Shown: positions 34,059-45,733, counted from the first letter of the stretch. The stretch is 64,000 nt of DNA from Elephas maximus indicus (GCF_024166365.1 NC_064822.1:102544823-102608822); one strand, 5' to 3'. Program-made: numbers and translations. The notes: generated from the sequence alone by a model not told the origin.

Positions 34059-34211
34059 GCAAGGTATGTAAGGGTTTACTTGTGCTTGGTTACTAACCTG
34101 TGGTGCACAATTTCACCTGTTTTTCAGCATATCAAACATGCAGTGAAACTCATGTGAAATTGTGCACTACAAATTAGTAAGTAAACACAAGTAAGCCCAT
34201 GCGTACCTTGC
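34059..34211. repeat. 153-bp imperfect palindrome (hairpin), family unknown
   Basis: The arms 34059-34116 and 34154-34211 are 58 bases each and are reverse complements apart from about a dozen mismatches. The loop is 37 bases. The outer ends are GCAAGGTATG and its near complement CGTACCTTGC. It interrupts an L1 and may be a MITE. Confidence 0.8.
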
Positions 34212-34227
34212 CTACTGTAAGCCTGTG

Positions 34228-34876
34228 TGTACCTTATTGTTGTTAGGTGCCATCGAGTCACTTCCAAAGCATAGTGACCCTATGTACAACAGGATGAAAC
34301 GTTGCCCCATCCTGTGCCATCCTCACAATTGTTATTACACTTGAGCCCATTGTTGTAGCCACTGTGTCAATCCATCTCATTGAGAGTCTTCCTTTTTTGG
34401 TGAAAATGTACTGCATTTTGTTTATCTATTCATCTGTTCATGGATTTACCAAGCATGATGTCCTTCTCCAGGGACTGGTCCCTCCTGATAATATGTCCAA
34501 AGGACATAAGACCAAGTCTCATCATCTTCGCTTCTAAGGAGCCTTGTGGCTGTACTTCTTTCAAGACAGATTTGTTGGTTCTTCTGGCAGTCTGTGATAT
34601 AGTCAGTATTCTTTGCCAACACCATAATTCAAAGGCATTAATTCTTCTTCAGTCTTCCTTATTCACTGCCCAGCTTTCGCATGCATATGAGGTGACTGAA
34701 AACACTATGGCTTGGGTCAGGCATACCTTAGTCTTCAAGGTGACATCTTAGCTTTTCAACACTTTAAAGAGGTCTTTTGCAGCAGATTTGCCCGATGCAA
34801 TGCATTGTTTTGTTTTCTTGAGTGCTGCTTCCATGGGTGTTGATTATCGACCCAAGTAAAATGAAATCCTTGACAA
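34228..34876 (-). mobile_element. RTE LINE 3' fragment
   Basis: Antisense 3' about 640 bases of RTE1, from GTTGTTAGGTGCCATCGAGT to AAAATGAAATCCTTGACAA. It carries a 60-base insert near 34400-34441 that repeats L1-like TTTATCTATTCATCTGTT. Confidence 0.8.
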
Positions 34877-34899
34877 GCCATCTAATTGTGGTTTTGATG

Positions 34900-35045
34900 G
34901 TGCAGTGGTTAAGAGCTCAGCTGCTATCCAAAAGATTGGCAGTTTGAATCTACCAGCAGCTCCTTGAAAACCCTATGGGGCAGTTCCACTCTGTCCTGTA
35001 GAGTCACTATGAGTCAGAATTAACTCAACGGTAACGAGTTTGGTT
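34900..35045 (+). repeat. AfroSINE, 5'-truncated
   Basis: Begins within the head at GGTGCAGTGGTTAAGAGCTC, inserted directly after L1 sequence ATTGTGGTTTTGAT. Confidence 0.82.
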
Positions 35046-35059
35046 TTTCTGAATGACTG

Positions 35060-35262
35060 ACAGAGGAGCCTTGATGGCGTAATGGTTAAGCACTCAACTG
35101 CTAACCAAAAGGTTGGCGGTTCAAATCTACCACTTGCTTTGTGGGAGAGACAACCTATCAATCTGCTCCCATAAAGATTACAGCCTAGGAAACCCTATGG
35201 GGCCGTTCTACTCTGTCACCTTGACTCACTATGAGTTAGAATCAACTCGATGGCACACAATG
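35060..35262 (+). repeat. AfroSINE (tRNA-derived), full
   Basis: AGAGGAGCCTTGATGGCGTA to TCGATGGCACACAATG, in L1 DNA. Confidence 0.83.
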
Positions 35263-35357
35263 ACTAATGACATGAGCATCTTTTTTTGATTGGGTTGTTT
35301 GTCTTTTGTTGTTAAGTTGTAGGAGTTCTTTATATATTCTGAATAGTAAACCTTTAT

Positions 35358-35525
35358 CCAAAAAAAAACAAAACCCCATTGCTGTTGAGTCAATTCCAAC
35401 TCTTAACAACCCTATAGGACAGAGTAGAACTGCCCATAGGGTTTCTAGGGAACAGCTGGTGGATTCGAACTGCTGACCTCTTGGTTAGGAGCTGAGCTCT
35501 TAACTACTGTGCCACCAAGGCTCCA
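35358..35525 (-). repeat. AfroSINE (tRNA-derived)
   Basis: Antisense copy after the A run at 35360: CCCCATTGCTGTTGAGTCAA to TACTGTGCCACCAAGGCTCC. Confidence 0.85.
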
Positions 35526-36224
35526 TCGGATATACAAAATTTTCTCCCAATCTCCTCACTTTGTTGATAAAGTCTTTTGATGAAAAAAGTCTTTAACTTT
35601 GATGAACTCCCATTGATCTATTTTGACTCTTGTTGCTTGTGCTTTCAATGTCATATCTGAAAATCCATTGTTAGAGATCCCAAAGCATTATCCCTGTGTT
35701 GTCTACGAAGACTTTTATGTGTTTAGTTCTTATGTTTAGGTCTTTGATCCATTTTGAATTAGTTTTCTTATACAGTGTGAGGTATGGGTTCAGGCTCATT
35801 CTTTTGCATGTGCAAATCCAGTTGTCTCAGCACCACTATTAAAGACTATTCCTTCTTCATTGGATGGACTTAGCACGCTTATGGGAAATCAACTGACCTT
35901 GGATGTATGGGTTTATTTCTGGTCTCTCAATTTGATTCCATTGGTAATATATATATCATTATAATTATGCCTTAATTCTTCATGAAAAGTTAAAAGAGTA
36001 ATTTAAATCTTAAATGAGAATGTGCCTACTGTTCAGAAATAAAAATTTAAAAGTAATTGCTACAGGTGTATGTATAAATACATATTCCCGGGCCCTGCCA
36101 AGGCCTAACTATCCTAATACGGTGGGCCTGGGGATGAGCTCAGGAATCTACTTTTTTAAACAAGCATCCTCCCAAAAGATAAGGCAGCCTGGAACCTCAC
36201 TTTGAGGGACACCAGATGTGCTCT

Positions 36225-36640
36225 CATGTCAGTCAGCCCCGGGCGTAGGCGGCCTCCGGCCGTGAGGGGGCGCTGTGCCGGCGGCGCCGGGGGCGGGCCG
36301 GGGGCGGAGCGCGGGGTAGTCGGCGGCTCTGGGCTCCGGGCCCTGCACCTGTGACTCCCGGCTGCGCCGCGGCCGCGCTTGCCCTGTGCCCGCAGCCCCA
36401 TGGCCCCGTCCCGGCTGCAGCTCGGCCTCCGCGCCGCCTACTCCGGGATTAGCTCCGTGGCCGGCTTCTCCATCTTCCTCGTCTGGACGGTCGTCTACCG
36501 ACAGCCGGGGACCGCGGCCATGGGGGGACTCGCAGGTACCCACCGGGGGCGCGCGAGGGGCGCTCAGTCCGGTCTCCCGGCCGGGGACCGGCGCGCGGCT
36601 GCCGGGGGGGCGCTGCCTGCTGCTCTGGGAGGTGCTTCTC
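36225..36640. promoter_or_regulatory. CpG island, SLC48A1 promoter and first exon
   Basis: Very high GC and dense CpG covering the 5'UTR, start codon and first donor of SLC48A1. No TATA box is seen upstream of the start. It fits a dispersed housekeeping-type promoter. Confidence 0.75.
36400..36535 (+). CDS. SLC48A1: SLC48A1 coding exon 1
   Basis: Residues 1-45 plus one base of Gly46, [10 protein letters not shown] to MGGLA, first membrane segment. Donor G|GTACCC. The open frame continuing to 37071 is intronic read-through. Confidence 0.95.
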
Positions 36641-39600
36641 CGGGGAGCGGGTGGGGTGTTTACCTAGAACGTCGTGGGCAGCTCAGGCCCCGCCTGCCAG
36701 GGCTCCCGGGCATTCCCCCGGCGTCTCTGGGACCCGGGCGCGTTCCCGGGGCTCAGACGTCCATTTGCACAAACCTGCAGCACAGTCCACCGCCTCAGCC
36801 CCCTCCTTTGCACGCAGCCACCGGGGTTATCTCGTCTCTGCACCCTTTCTGTCTGCCCCCTCTGCCCAGTTCCCCCATTACGGCGTCCTCTCTGCGCACC
36901 CGGTTCTCTCGCGGTCCCCTTACATGGCTAGGTGTGAAGACCCCCACACACGCGCGCGTGCGCACACACACACGCACTCACACACACGCACTCACACTCT
37001 CTCTTTCTCTCTCTCTGAGTCTCTCCTCTCTGTTCTCCGGAATCCCCGCCCCTTCCCCTGAGGCTGGGTGAGCAGAGAAAGGGGATAAATGGGGAAGGGA
37101 GCAGCATCAAGAGGGTGGGCTGGGAGTTCCTCTGGAAGCCAGTATGCCTCCTTCAAGTGGGCACCCGCCAGCCCCAACAGAGCCCACAGCGCAGACCAAG
37201 AGGACTGCATTAGGGATTAGATGGAAACTGGAATCCTCCTTGGAACCCACGTTGGGGCTTCTTTGCCACCCCTCTGCTGTGGCTCCTCGGCTGGGTCTGC
37301 TAAACCCTGCTGACAACACATTATGTACCTTAAGGAGGGAAGGGGTGGGGAGACAGGTGCTAGAGTGAGTACAGAAGTATGCTGATGGAGGGCCAGTGCT
37401 CACCATTGCTCCGGACTTGTGAACGTCTTTGGGCAAGCCATTTCACCTTTCTGCTGTAGAATTGGTGTGAAGACAACAAAATTTTTTTCCTTGCTAACAT
37501 TGTTTGTTTTCGGTGCTTTCTATGTGCCAGGCAATGTTTAAGCAATTCGTTTTCATTATCTCATTTAATCCTTACATTCACACTATGAAATAGGCATTAT
37601 TGTCATGCCCATTTTATAGATGAGGAAACTGTGACTTAGAGTAAATAAATAACTGGACTGGGGTTACACAGCTACGTGAAATAATATGTGTGGTAAAAGC
37701 ACTTTGGGGGAAAAATGCACATAAGGATAATACTTTTACATATGATGATCTTATTCCATTATTAACATCATCTGCCAGAAGGACCCAAAATGGACTAACT
37801 AAAAATAACTGGATTTACTCATTGCCACCAAACTTACTGAGCTCCATCTATGGGCGGAGAAAGTGAGAGAGGGGGTTTCTGCCTTATAAGAGGGGCATGC
37901 ATGGCCAAAGCCTAAGCAAAGCACTGGGGGTCACCAAGGAAGGCTAGGTGGTCACTCCGGCTGGAACATTCCTGTGCCCGCCTAGATGTCACACCACCTG
38001 TGGGCTCCTTTCCTTCTTGGGGCAGCAGCCCATCTCTGCTCAGTTACCTGCAGACCCCTGCTCCTTTTCCCTCTGCACCCCCACCACCCACCAGGTTCTT
38101 CAAGCTTCACTTCTCCTTGAACCTCTTTTTCTGTTTCCTATTGGCTCTGCTGCCTTCTCCTTTGGAAAGAGACACGTGTGGCCTTGCCCCTTGTGGTTGC
38201 AGGTGATGGTTGGGGGTGAGGAGGGAGGGCCGACTCTGGGATCAGAGTTGGGTGTGTTGGAGTCTGGTCTGGTGGAGGTGGAAGTGAGCCCTCCTTAGCC
38301 ATGTGACCTTGGGCACGTCACTGGTCACTGGGCCTCAGTTTCCTCATCCATAAGGAGTGGGAGGTGCTTCCACGGAAAGATGATCTCTAAGACTCCACTC
38401 CAGGTCTGAAATTTTGCAATTCTGGTGTCTACTCTCTGAATCTTTCCAGCTGTCTGTTAGAGGGCCATGGAAAAGGCCCTCTGACTTTGTCCCCTGGGGT
38501 TTCCCTCTGACCCAAACTCTGCCCTCTCTCTCTCTGGGGCTTCCCTTGGCCTCTGTGGCTGGCCAGCTGTGGAGTCGCCTGCAGGGAGAGGTGTGAGGGC
38601 AGCCACCACCTGGGGCCCCAGCACCTTCCCAGAAGTGCTGACCCTTGACAACCAGGAGGTGGCCACAGAAGAGCCAGAGCTGCTTGGGGCAGGTAGGGGA
38701 TGTTGCCGGGCCAGGGCCACGTGGCACACACCCTCCCCTCCATGAGAGGGTCTGTAGCCGGTCAGCCTTCCTCTTTTGGGGGTGAAGTGTCAGCGGTTTT
38801 GCTGACTTGTGAGCACCCACTTCTGACTTGGCGTTTTTTCAGCCCAGAAACTGCTGAGTCACTGGAGGACAGCCTCCAAATTCACCATTCTCCCATGTGT
38901 GGGGCCAGGCAGGGTTTGGTTGGGGGAGCTGGTTTCTGGCAGTGTCAGCCGTGGAGCCCCTGGGTCTGGTGGGAAGATTGTTCATGGGTTAGGACTCCCT
39001 CTCCTACCCTGGTGGGTATGTGGGAAGAAACAGCTTTGAGGAAATATGGAGACAGAAGAAAGAGCGGGTTTTTCTGGAGAGGCATGAATTGGACCCCCTG
39101 CTCTGGCTTTGCCGTGGGAACCATAGAGGAAGGGCACATAGACTCTTGCTGTAGGTCTCATGGGCCAAGGAAAGAGAAGGCTAGAGCAGTTGCGCCAGGA
39201 GTGTAAATGGCTCTGTGTTTGAGCAAGAGGCACATAGAGGCTTTGGGCCTCGCCTTCCCCTGGGGCGGGGAGGGGGGGTGGTGGTGGTGGTGGGGTGAGG
39301 TAGGGCGGGGTGGGGGGTAGGGCTGGGGTGCAAGAACCTAGTGTCCCGCTGGTCTGCATTTACCCTGTGAGCTCCTCGTGGCCTCCCCTGTCTCCCTACC
39401 TCCAGCCGAGCTGCTGGGGATACTTTCACTGACTGACCCAGTGCCCTAGCTTGTCGGCTTACAGTTAGCTTGTCAGCTGGGAGCCCAGAGACAGGGCCCG
39501 CCCTGCTCCTCAGAGCAGGCATTGTGGGGGCGGGGGGAATGTTGAGGAGTGAGGTCTGCCCTGGGCATGCAGCCGATGGGCCAGGGCCTGGCCATTCTGC

Positions 39601-42600
39601 CCTGAATTGTGCAGCTCAGTGAAGGGTGGGGAGGGGACCAGTAAGGAACCCCTGCCCTCTTCATTGAGCACCTTGGGTGGAGTTGGTGGGGGAGGTTGCT
39701 CTTCCCAAGGAAAGTGATGAGAGCCAGGATGGGTGGCAGTGGGCCTGCTTCCAGACTTGGCCTTGTTTGTCTGGAGGTGAGGGATAGGTTAATGCCATCT
39801 TCCTTTTCTTCTGCTCTCAGTCCTTTTTGGTAGATGTGTGCGAGTGGGTCTGTGGGTGGGTGGTTTGGGAGCGTCGCTGGAGCACGGCCAGTAGACTAAA
39901 AGATGGCATGTTCACTGGCCCTTATTTCAGCAGTTTCCAACCCAGAAATGCTGAGTCATAGAGGAATTGCTCTGACCTCCTTCTTTTTCTCCCACACTGG
40001 CTTGCAGAAGCTTCAGGTAGGAAAGGATCATAGAGCTCATCTGATCCACCCAGGCAGAGGGTGTGCAGGCCTATCCCAGACAGGTGTCCATCTGACTATT
40101 CCTGGAACGTGCCTAGTGGCAGTAAGCCTTCTTCCTAGGGCCCTTTGAGAAATCAAACAGCTTCCTCAGATAAAAACTTAGGGTGCATGGAATGGAAAGA
40201 CTTTTGGGAAAGGCGGCCAACATGAAATCCAGATTATTTAAGGTTGAAGTTGAAGCTGTGGAATTCTTACTCTGTCCTCCTCTGCTCACTCCAGTTTCCT
40301 GCCTAGGTAGGGACGGAGAGATGCTTGTCCAGCCTCACCCTGTCCTTGGGTAGAAAAACCCAAGTCTGAGGCCCCCAGCCCCTGAAGAATGTTAGAGGTG
40401 GGCAGGGGCAGAACCTGGGGAGTGTGGGTGACACAGGGTGAGGAGGGCAAGCAATGGGAGCTGGTGGGCCTCTGCTCTCTCAGGGAGGGAACCCTGGTTC
40501 CCTGAGCACCCGGGCTGGCAGAAATCCTTAGGCTTACCATTTATAGATGTGCAAACACCAGGGTTCTGGGAGGTGGTGAGCAGCCCAGCAGCACCAGGCC
40601 CAGGCTTCCTGGCTTACAGCCTCATGGTTTTCTCTCCCTCACCAGGCCATCTGAACTGTGACTGCATCTGAGCTGATAACCAGAGCATAGCTCCACGATG
40701 ATACTCCTCCCACCTTTTATTTCAACTGGAAAAAAAAAAAAAGGATTATTTCACGCATGTGAAAAAGGATAGACGATTTAACAAACACTCTTACACTCAC
40801 GACGCAGCCTAAGAAATAAAATATCATTGATTCCGTCAAAGCATCTTCCACCCCCACTTCCCTATCAACTTCCCTTCTTCCTCTCCCTTGCCCGAGATAA
40901 CCACTCTCCCCAGCCCGATGCTTATCCTACCCGTGCACATTTTGGACACTGTGTAGGAAACACAGGAGTGTATGCAACTCCCTCTTTGAAAGGTCTGCTG
41001 ACTCCTGGGGTCCCCACCCCATGTGGCCCACAGCCTACAGGCCAGCAGGCTGAGAGCCTGCGCTGGCTTTACCGCTCTCCTCATTCCCTCCTTGCTGGGG
41101 ACCAATGGAATTGATACTTGTTCCACCCTTTGGGTTGTGCCAGCAGGCACCGCCTGGCACAGAGGGCACTCATTGTATTGGCTGAGTGGCAGCTGGCATC
41201 CTAAAGGAGATGTCATCCTGGAGGGCAGGCCCGGGAAGGGCTGGGGGAGTCTGGCCTGCCCTTCACCAAAAACTGGAGGGAATGGCATGAGGTCTGGCCA
41301 AGAGCGAGAAGGAGGCCACTTGGGTCTTGGGTGGCCCTGGGGTCCTCAGGGCTGGCCATGTGTCAAGGCTGGGCCTGTTTGTCCTGCAAGAACAATGAGG
41401 GTGTTTGAGAAGAGCCCTGCTGCTGGACAGCTTGGCCACAGGCCTTGAGAGAGTCACCTGTGAGGTTCTGGCCCCTGAGGGGCGTCCAGGGTGGGAGGAC
41501 TGCTTCCCCACATCTACGGCCCTCAGGGTAAGCAGTGAGGAGTCCCTGCAAAGCAGGCTAGACTGCAGCAGTTCTCAGACTTTGTAGTTTCAGAACCCCT
41601 GTACGCTCTTGAAAAACAGTGAAACTCCATAGACATTTTGCTTATATGGGTTTTATTGATATGTGCAGTATTAGATATTAAAACTGAGAACATTCTTAAA
41701 CATTTTGAAGTACTTAAAAATAATGTATTAACATAGGTAACATTCTTGTGACAAGTATTTGTACTTTACAAGACACAAAAATTAGGGAGAAGAGTGACAT
41801 GGTTGAATGCATCTGCAAAGTTCTTTAATGTCTGGCTTAGCAGAAGGCGGCTAGATTCTCTTATCTGCATCTGCATTCAAGCTGTGAGATCACGTGTGGT
41901 GTGGCCTGCAGAAAACTCCATCGTGCAGTCATGAGAGTGACAAAGGCCAGTATGATGTTAGCACAGTGAGACCTGTGAGAGCTGGAACTCCACAGGACTG
42001 CCTTGTTTCTCCGGGTCTTGGAAGTTTTCTGCCTTTGACAGGGTGCAGTCTTACCACTCTTCTATTGCTCCTTTTAGTGGGAAATATTTGAGTTTTCCTT
42101 CTCTAACAGGTTTCTGCCTTACCTGGGTTCTGGCTTTCCCAGGTGTCCTGTATTATAAGCCAGGCCTAGTACATACCCCCACCTTGTGTCCTGGTCACTG
42201 AGCTGAAGGTGGGGTTGAGGAGGGGCTGTTCGGAGAACAGGGGACCTGCAGCCCGGAGTGGATGGCAAGGGTCCCCACTGACTGAGCCTGTCCCCACAGG
42301 TGTGCTGGCGCTCTGGGTCCTGGTGACGCACGTGATGTACATGCAAGATTACTGGAGGACCTGGCTCAAGGGGCTGCGGGGCTTCTTCTTTGTGGGCGTC
42401 CTCTTCTCAGTCGTCTCCATCGCCGCCTTCTGCACCTTCCTTGTGCTGGCCATCACCCGACACCAGAGTGAGGGCCGTTCCAGGGTGGGGTTGGGAGGGC
42501 CAGCTGGCCGGGAGGGAGCAACTCAGGAGTAAACCAAAAACCAAACCCACAGCAACCTAATAGGACAGAGGAGAACTGCCCCCTGGGCTGTAAGTCTTTA

Positions 42601-43633
42601 TGGAAGCAGGCTGCCACATCTTTCTCCCCAGGGCGGCTGGTGAGTTCAAACCTCCAACCTTTCAGTTAGCAGCCGAGTGCTTAACGACTGTGCCACCAGG
42701 ACTCTGTGACTTAGGAGTAGACCCTAGGATTTCTGGGTTCCACAGCTTTCCTTCCAGGGACTGAGCAGATCACTTACCTGCTCATGGTTTAAAAAAAAAA
42801 AAAAAAAAGAGTACCCACCACCTAGGGTTGGGAGGATTCAGTGAAATGCATGTGATGTGTTTAGCATAGTGAGTGGCACATGTAAGCAGGGCTCTGAACC
42901 GGGTTCGGTTGGTTTAAACCTCTGCTGCGAATTTGCATTTCCACCCCAGATATACTGAATCAGAATCGACAGTTTAACAAGAACCCCAGGTGATTCTTAT
43001 GGATAATAAAATTTGAGAACCACTGCTCTACCAGTGGTTTTCAGAACTGGTCCCTAACCAGCAGCATTAGCATCACCTGGGAATTGTTAGAAATGCAGAT
43101 TTTCTGCACGGATTCAAACCGGAAGAACCCCGTTCAAAGCCCAGCATGTAAGCACCCATAAATAAATGATGGTACCATTTAGTCTTTCTGCCCAGCTCTG
43201 GAGTGGGCGCGCCCTCTGGTGGCTGTATCCGGGAAGCAGCCAAAGGCTCCTCTCCCTGCCCTTAGGGAGTCTAATGCTAAAACAGGCTGGAAGTAACCTC
43301 GGTTAAATGTTGCAAAAGCAAGTGTATATGATACAGACCTGTGATTGGCCAGCCCTGACCTTTCCCGATCCCAACCTATAGGATTGGTTCAGCTAAGCAG
43401 TGCTGCAGGGATGTTGCGTGACCCTGGGCTTGTGGCCTGGTAAGGCCCTCTTGAGTCAAGGTCTGGGCTCTTCTCCCCCCCCCCACCCCCCTACAGGCCT
43501 CACAGACCCCAACAGCTACTACCTCTCCTGCATCTGGAGCTTCATTTCCTTCAAGTGGGCCTTCCTGCTCAGCCTCTATGCGCACCGCTACCGGGCTGAC
43601 TTCGCCGACATCAGCATCCTCAGCGATTTCTGA
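36400..43633 (+). CDS. SLC48A1: SLC48A1 (HRG1) haem transporter, complete
   Basis: Haem permease of endosomes and lysosomes that moves haem to the cytosol, important in macrophage iron recycling. CDS exons 36400-36535, 42300-42467 and 43497-43633 sum to 441 nt: 146 residues plus TGA, the human length. Four hydrophobic segments are visible, at about residues 15-33, 42-60, 73-97 and 110-130. His56 (in LVTHVMY) is the haem-path histidine conserved from worm HRG-1. The C-terminus [18 protein letters not shown] contains the charged motif and a sorting-like acidic-hydrophobic tail. No in-frame ATG lies upstream. It is convergent with HDAC7. Confidence 0.96.
36945..37020 (+). repeat. Compound CA/CG/CT microsatellite in SLC48A1 intron 1
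   Basis: Alternating CACACGCGCGCGTGCGCACA, then CA repeats and a CT run. The alternating purine-pyrimidine part can adopt Z-DNA. Confidence 0.8.
37505..37690 (-). repeat. MIR
   Basis: Antisense MIR: CTTTCTATGTGCCAGGCAAT, TTATAGATGAGGAAACTGTG, GGTTACACAGCTACGTG. Confidence 0.75.
38290..38400 (+). repeat. MIR fragment
   Basis: CCTTAGCCATGTGACCTTGG followed by CACTGGGCCTCAGTTTCCTC, the MIR core in plus orientation. Confidence 0.6.
39260..39325 (+). repeat. G-rich low-complexity run
   Basis: GGGGCGGGGAGGGGGGGTGG followed by GGT repeats and further G runs. A G4 is possible in SLC48A1 intron 1 on the RNA-like strand. Confidence 0.65.
41565..41900 (+). mobile_element. Ancient DNA-transposon-like segment
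   Basis: GCAGTTCTCAGACTTTGTAG, TTAGATATTAAAACTGAGAA and TCTTTAATGTCTGGCTTAGC match an old eutherian interspersed repeat that I believe is a hAT-type element. The family name is not certain. Confidence 0.45.
42300..42467 (+). CDS. SLC48A1: SLC48A1 coding exon 2
   Basis: Residues 46-101 plus one base of Ser102, from [10 protein letters not shown] with His56 to AITRHQ. Acceptor CCCCACAG, donor A|GTGAGG. Confidence 0.96.
42531..42706 (-). repeat. AfroSINE (tRNA-derived) in SLC48A1 intron 2
   Basis: AACCAAAAACCAAACCCACA to ACGACTGTGCCACCAGGACT, with an internal deletion near its tail end. Confidence 0.85.
42887..43144. mobile_element. hAT-like MITE, copy A
   Basis: 258 bp from CAGGGCTCTGAACCGGGTTC to GTTCAAAGCCCAG, with inverted ends of about 35 bases. 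Flanked by a perfect 8-bp duplication CATGTAAG (42879-42886 and 43145-43152). Removing it restores a continuous MIR (42805-43180). The centre consists of two MER5-like segments in inverted order meeting at AGAACCACTGCTCTACCAGT. Confidence 0.82.
43497..43633 (+). CDS. SLC48A1: SLC48A1 coding exon 3 and stop
   Basis: Residues 102-146 and [13 protein letters not shown] to SILSDF. A C-rich pyrimidine tract (13 of 14 bases C) precedes the CTACAG acceptor. Confidence 0.96.
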
Positions 43634-45724
43634 CCCAGGGTTGAGGTCTCTGCACCCTGGGGATCCTCAGGACCTGGACTCAGCCTCTGAGACATTGGGC
43701 GGGCCTGCCCTATGCCCTGGGCACCCCAGAACTGGGGCAGAACATACACAGCAGGAGGACTATGGCCCCCCGGAAGCTGCCCTGCCCCCTTTGGGGGAGA
43801 CCCAGGTGTGGTAGAAAGGGGTTCCTGCTATGTTGCCCCTCATCAGCATGGCTGGAAGGCAGCTTTCGACCTTTTCAAATGGGTCTATTTTCTTAGCATT
43901 CGGTGAGGAATCTTTGCAGGCAGGGCTAGGGCCTTGATCTCTGCCTGGTTGCAGGGGCAGGTAGTTTGGTCCTTGCTGCCCCAGGCACTCTCCCTGAGGC
44001 TGGGGTGACAGCCGGGGCAGGGCAGGTCAAGTATACCGTCCACCCCAGCACCCCCATTCTGTTGTCCCCCAAGGGTCAGATAGGTTAACTAAGGAGCCCA
44101 AGGGTGGCGACTCTTGATTCTTTCCCCAAGGCTTGGGGGGCCGAGTGGAGAGGTGAGTCCCTCCTCCTTCCCTGTTCCACTCAGAGCTGGTCTCCATGAG
44201 TGTGCTAGAGCTAGGCAGTCATCTGTGGCTAGCCTCTCTCACACACCCCTTCACGCCCCAGAGCAGGACTCAACAAGGACAGGTTAAGGGTCAGGAATAT
44301 GCTTCTGCCTCCAGGACTTTGAGGGAGGGGCAGCACGGTACAGGCTGGAAAGAGCCCCCAAGCCTGTGCCCAGGCACCTCCAACCCTGGGTTTCCACCCT
44401 GCCTTCTCACACCTGCCCCGACCACCCCGGCCATGACACCTTCTCTGCCTCCCAACCCCTGCTCACTGCCTCCCCTCCCCTAGAGCTCTCATCTTTTTTT
44501 AGTCTCCCTTCTGAAGGACAAAATCTGCTTCTCAGCCCCCACGCTGGCCCAAGGGCTCACCTAAGTTGGGAGGGAAGGGGCTATTAAATCTTTTTCTGTT
44601 AGGTTGCCATTTTGCACGGTCTACCCCTTTTCCCCGATGTGTCCTACCCCCAGCTCTTTGCCTTATCTGTGTCACTGTCACTTTAGCAGAAATACAGCTG
44701 CCATTTGTATCAGCCAGCCTCTGGTTGTTTCTTGTCATGTGGGAATTGGTGGGGGGGGGGGTCTGTGGGAGGTTGGTGGGGAAGGGAGTTCCATAGTTGT
44801 CTGATAAGTGGCTTCCCTAGCCCAGACTGTGCCTTGGAGGGCAAGGGAGGGGGTCAGTGTCTCAAGCTGGAGGCCCTTCTGGCGTGGGGGAACGTACCAG
44901 CCCAGTCTCTCCTCCTGGCTGTCAGCATAACCCCAGCCCCTGCAAGGATGAGAACACCCAGGGCCATAGCCACCCCTGTGGGATTTAGTCCCTCACCCTG
45001 AGGGGCCAGGGCAGATGGGAAGCGGACAAGCGCTAGACTACCTCTTCCCTTCACACTCTCCCAGGCCACGGGTGCTTGGGGCCAGGTCTGAGGTAATAAG
45101 GCTGGAAAAGCTTGGCAACTCAGAACCATAAAGGCGAGGGCTGGCAGCCCAGGGCTTTCCTCTTTGCTTATACTGGGTGAGCTTGTCTGGGCCTGCTGCC
45201 TTGCCCATTCTCTTCTAGGCTCAGTATATGCTTAAAAAGTCATGGCACATTAGAACAGGAAGGAACCATAAACAATGTCTATTTCTGGAGCCTTTTACTG
45301 ATAAACAGAGGCCCCAGGAGATGATGTGATTTACCTGAGCTCCCAGCTGGGACTTAAACCCAGGAATGTCTGATTCACAGCTCTTTGGGAATGCTGTAGT
45401 GAGCTAGGTCTGAGCATCTGTGCCCCCCTCCCCAGTAAATACACCTAGGCTGGGCCCTCTGTGCCAGCCCCGTCTATGCTTAGCCCAGAGCTGCCTCCTC
45501 TCCGTTACCCTGAGTGGGGGCAGGGGCAGCTAGAGTGCTTTCAGAACAGAGTCTTGCTGCAGGGCGGCTGCCCAGAAAGGGTGAGAACTAGAGAGGGGAC
45601 TGCAGCCCAGCCCAGCCCAGCCTGTGCCTTCTCGGTACCGACCAGCGGCACGCTATATACAGCCGGGTGCCCGTGTGCATACCAACTCCATTCCTGGGGG
45701 CTTGTCACTTGCACTTTTAAAGCA

Positions 45725-45730
45725 AATAAA
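45725..45730 (+). terminator. SLC48A1 distal poly(A) signal
   Basis: AATAAA with T-rich DNA 15-50 bases downstream (45747-45780), the expected layout for cleavage near 45745. Confidence 0.65.
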
Positions 45731-45733
45731 ACA

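Larger units (their letters stand above)
33335..35955 (-). mobile_element. L1 LINE 3' part, broken by later insertions
   Basis: Antisense L1 pieces at 33335-34045, 34878-34899, 35262-35357 and 35526-35955. The last includes the end of ORF2 (for example TTGATCTATTTTGACTCTTG, TTTGATCCATTTTGAATTAG). The gaps hold a hairpin element, an RTE fragment and three SINEs. No intact frame. Confidence 0.75.
36536..42299. other. SLC48A1 intron 1
   Basis: A 5.8-kb intron. Besides the microsatellite, a MIR, a G-rich run and a DNA-transposon-like segment, I see no gene. It is poor in young SINEs compared with the block at 9-36 kb. Confidence 0.6.

Noticed and set aside
36379-37071. 230-codon open frame starting in SLC48A1 exon 1
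   Set aside because: Only its first part (36400-36535) is coding. It continues through the donor into the intron, and the upstream start is a TTG.
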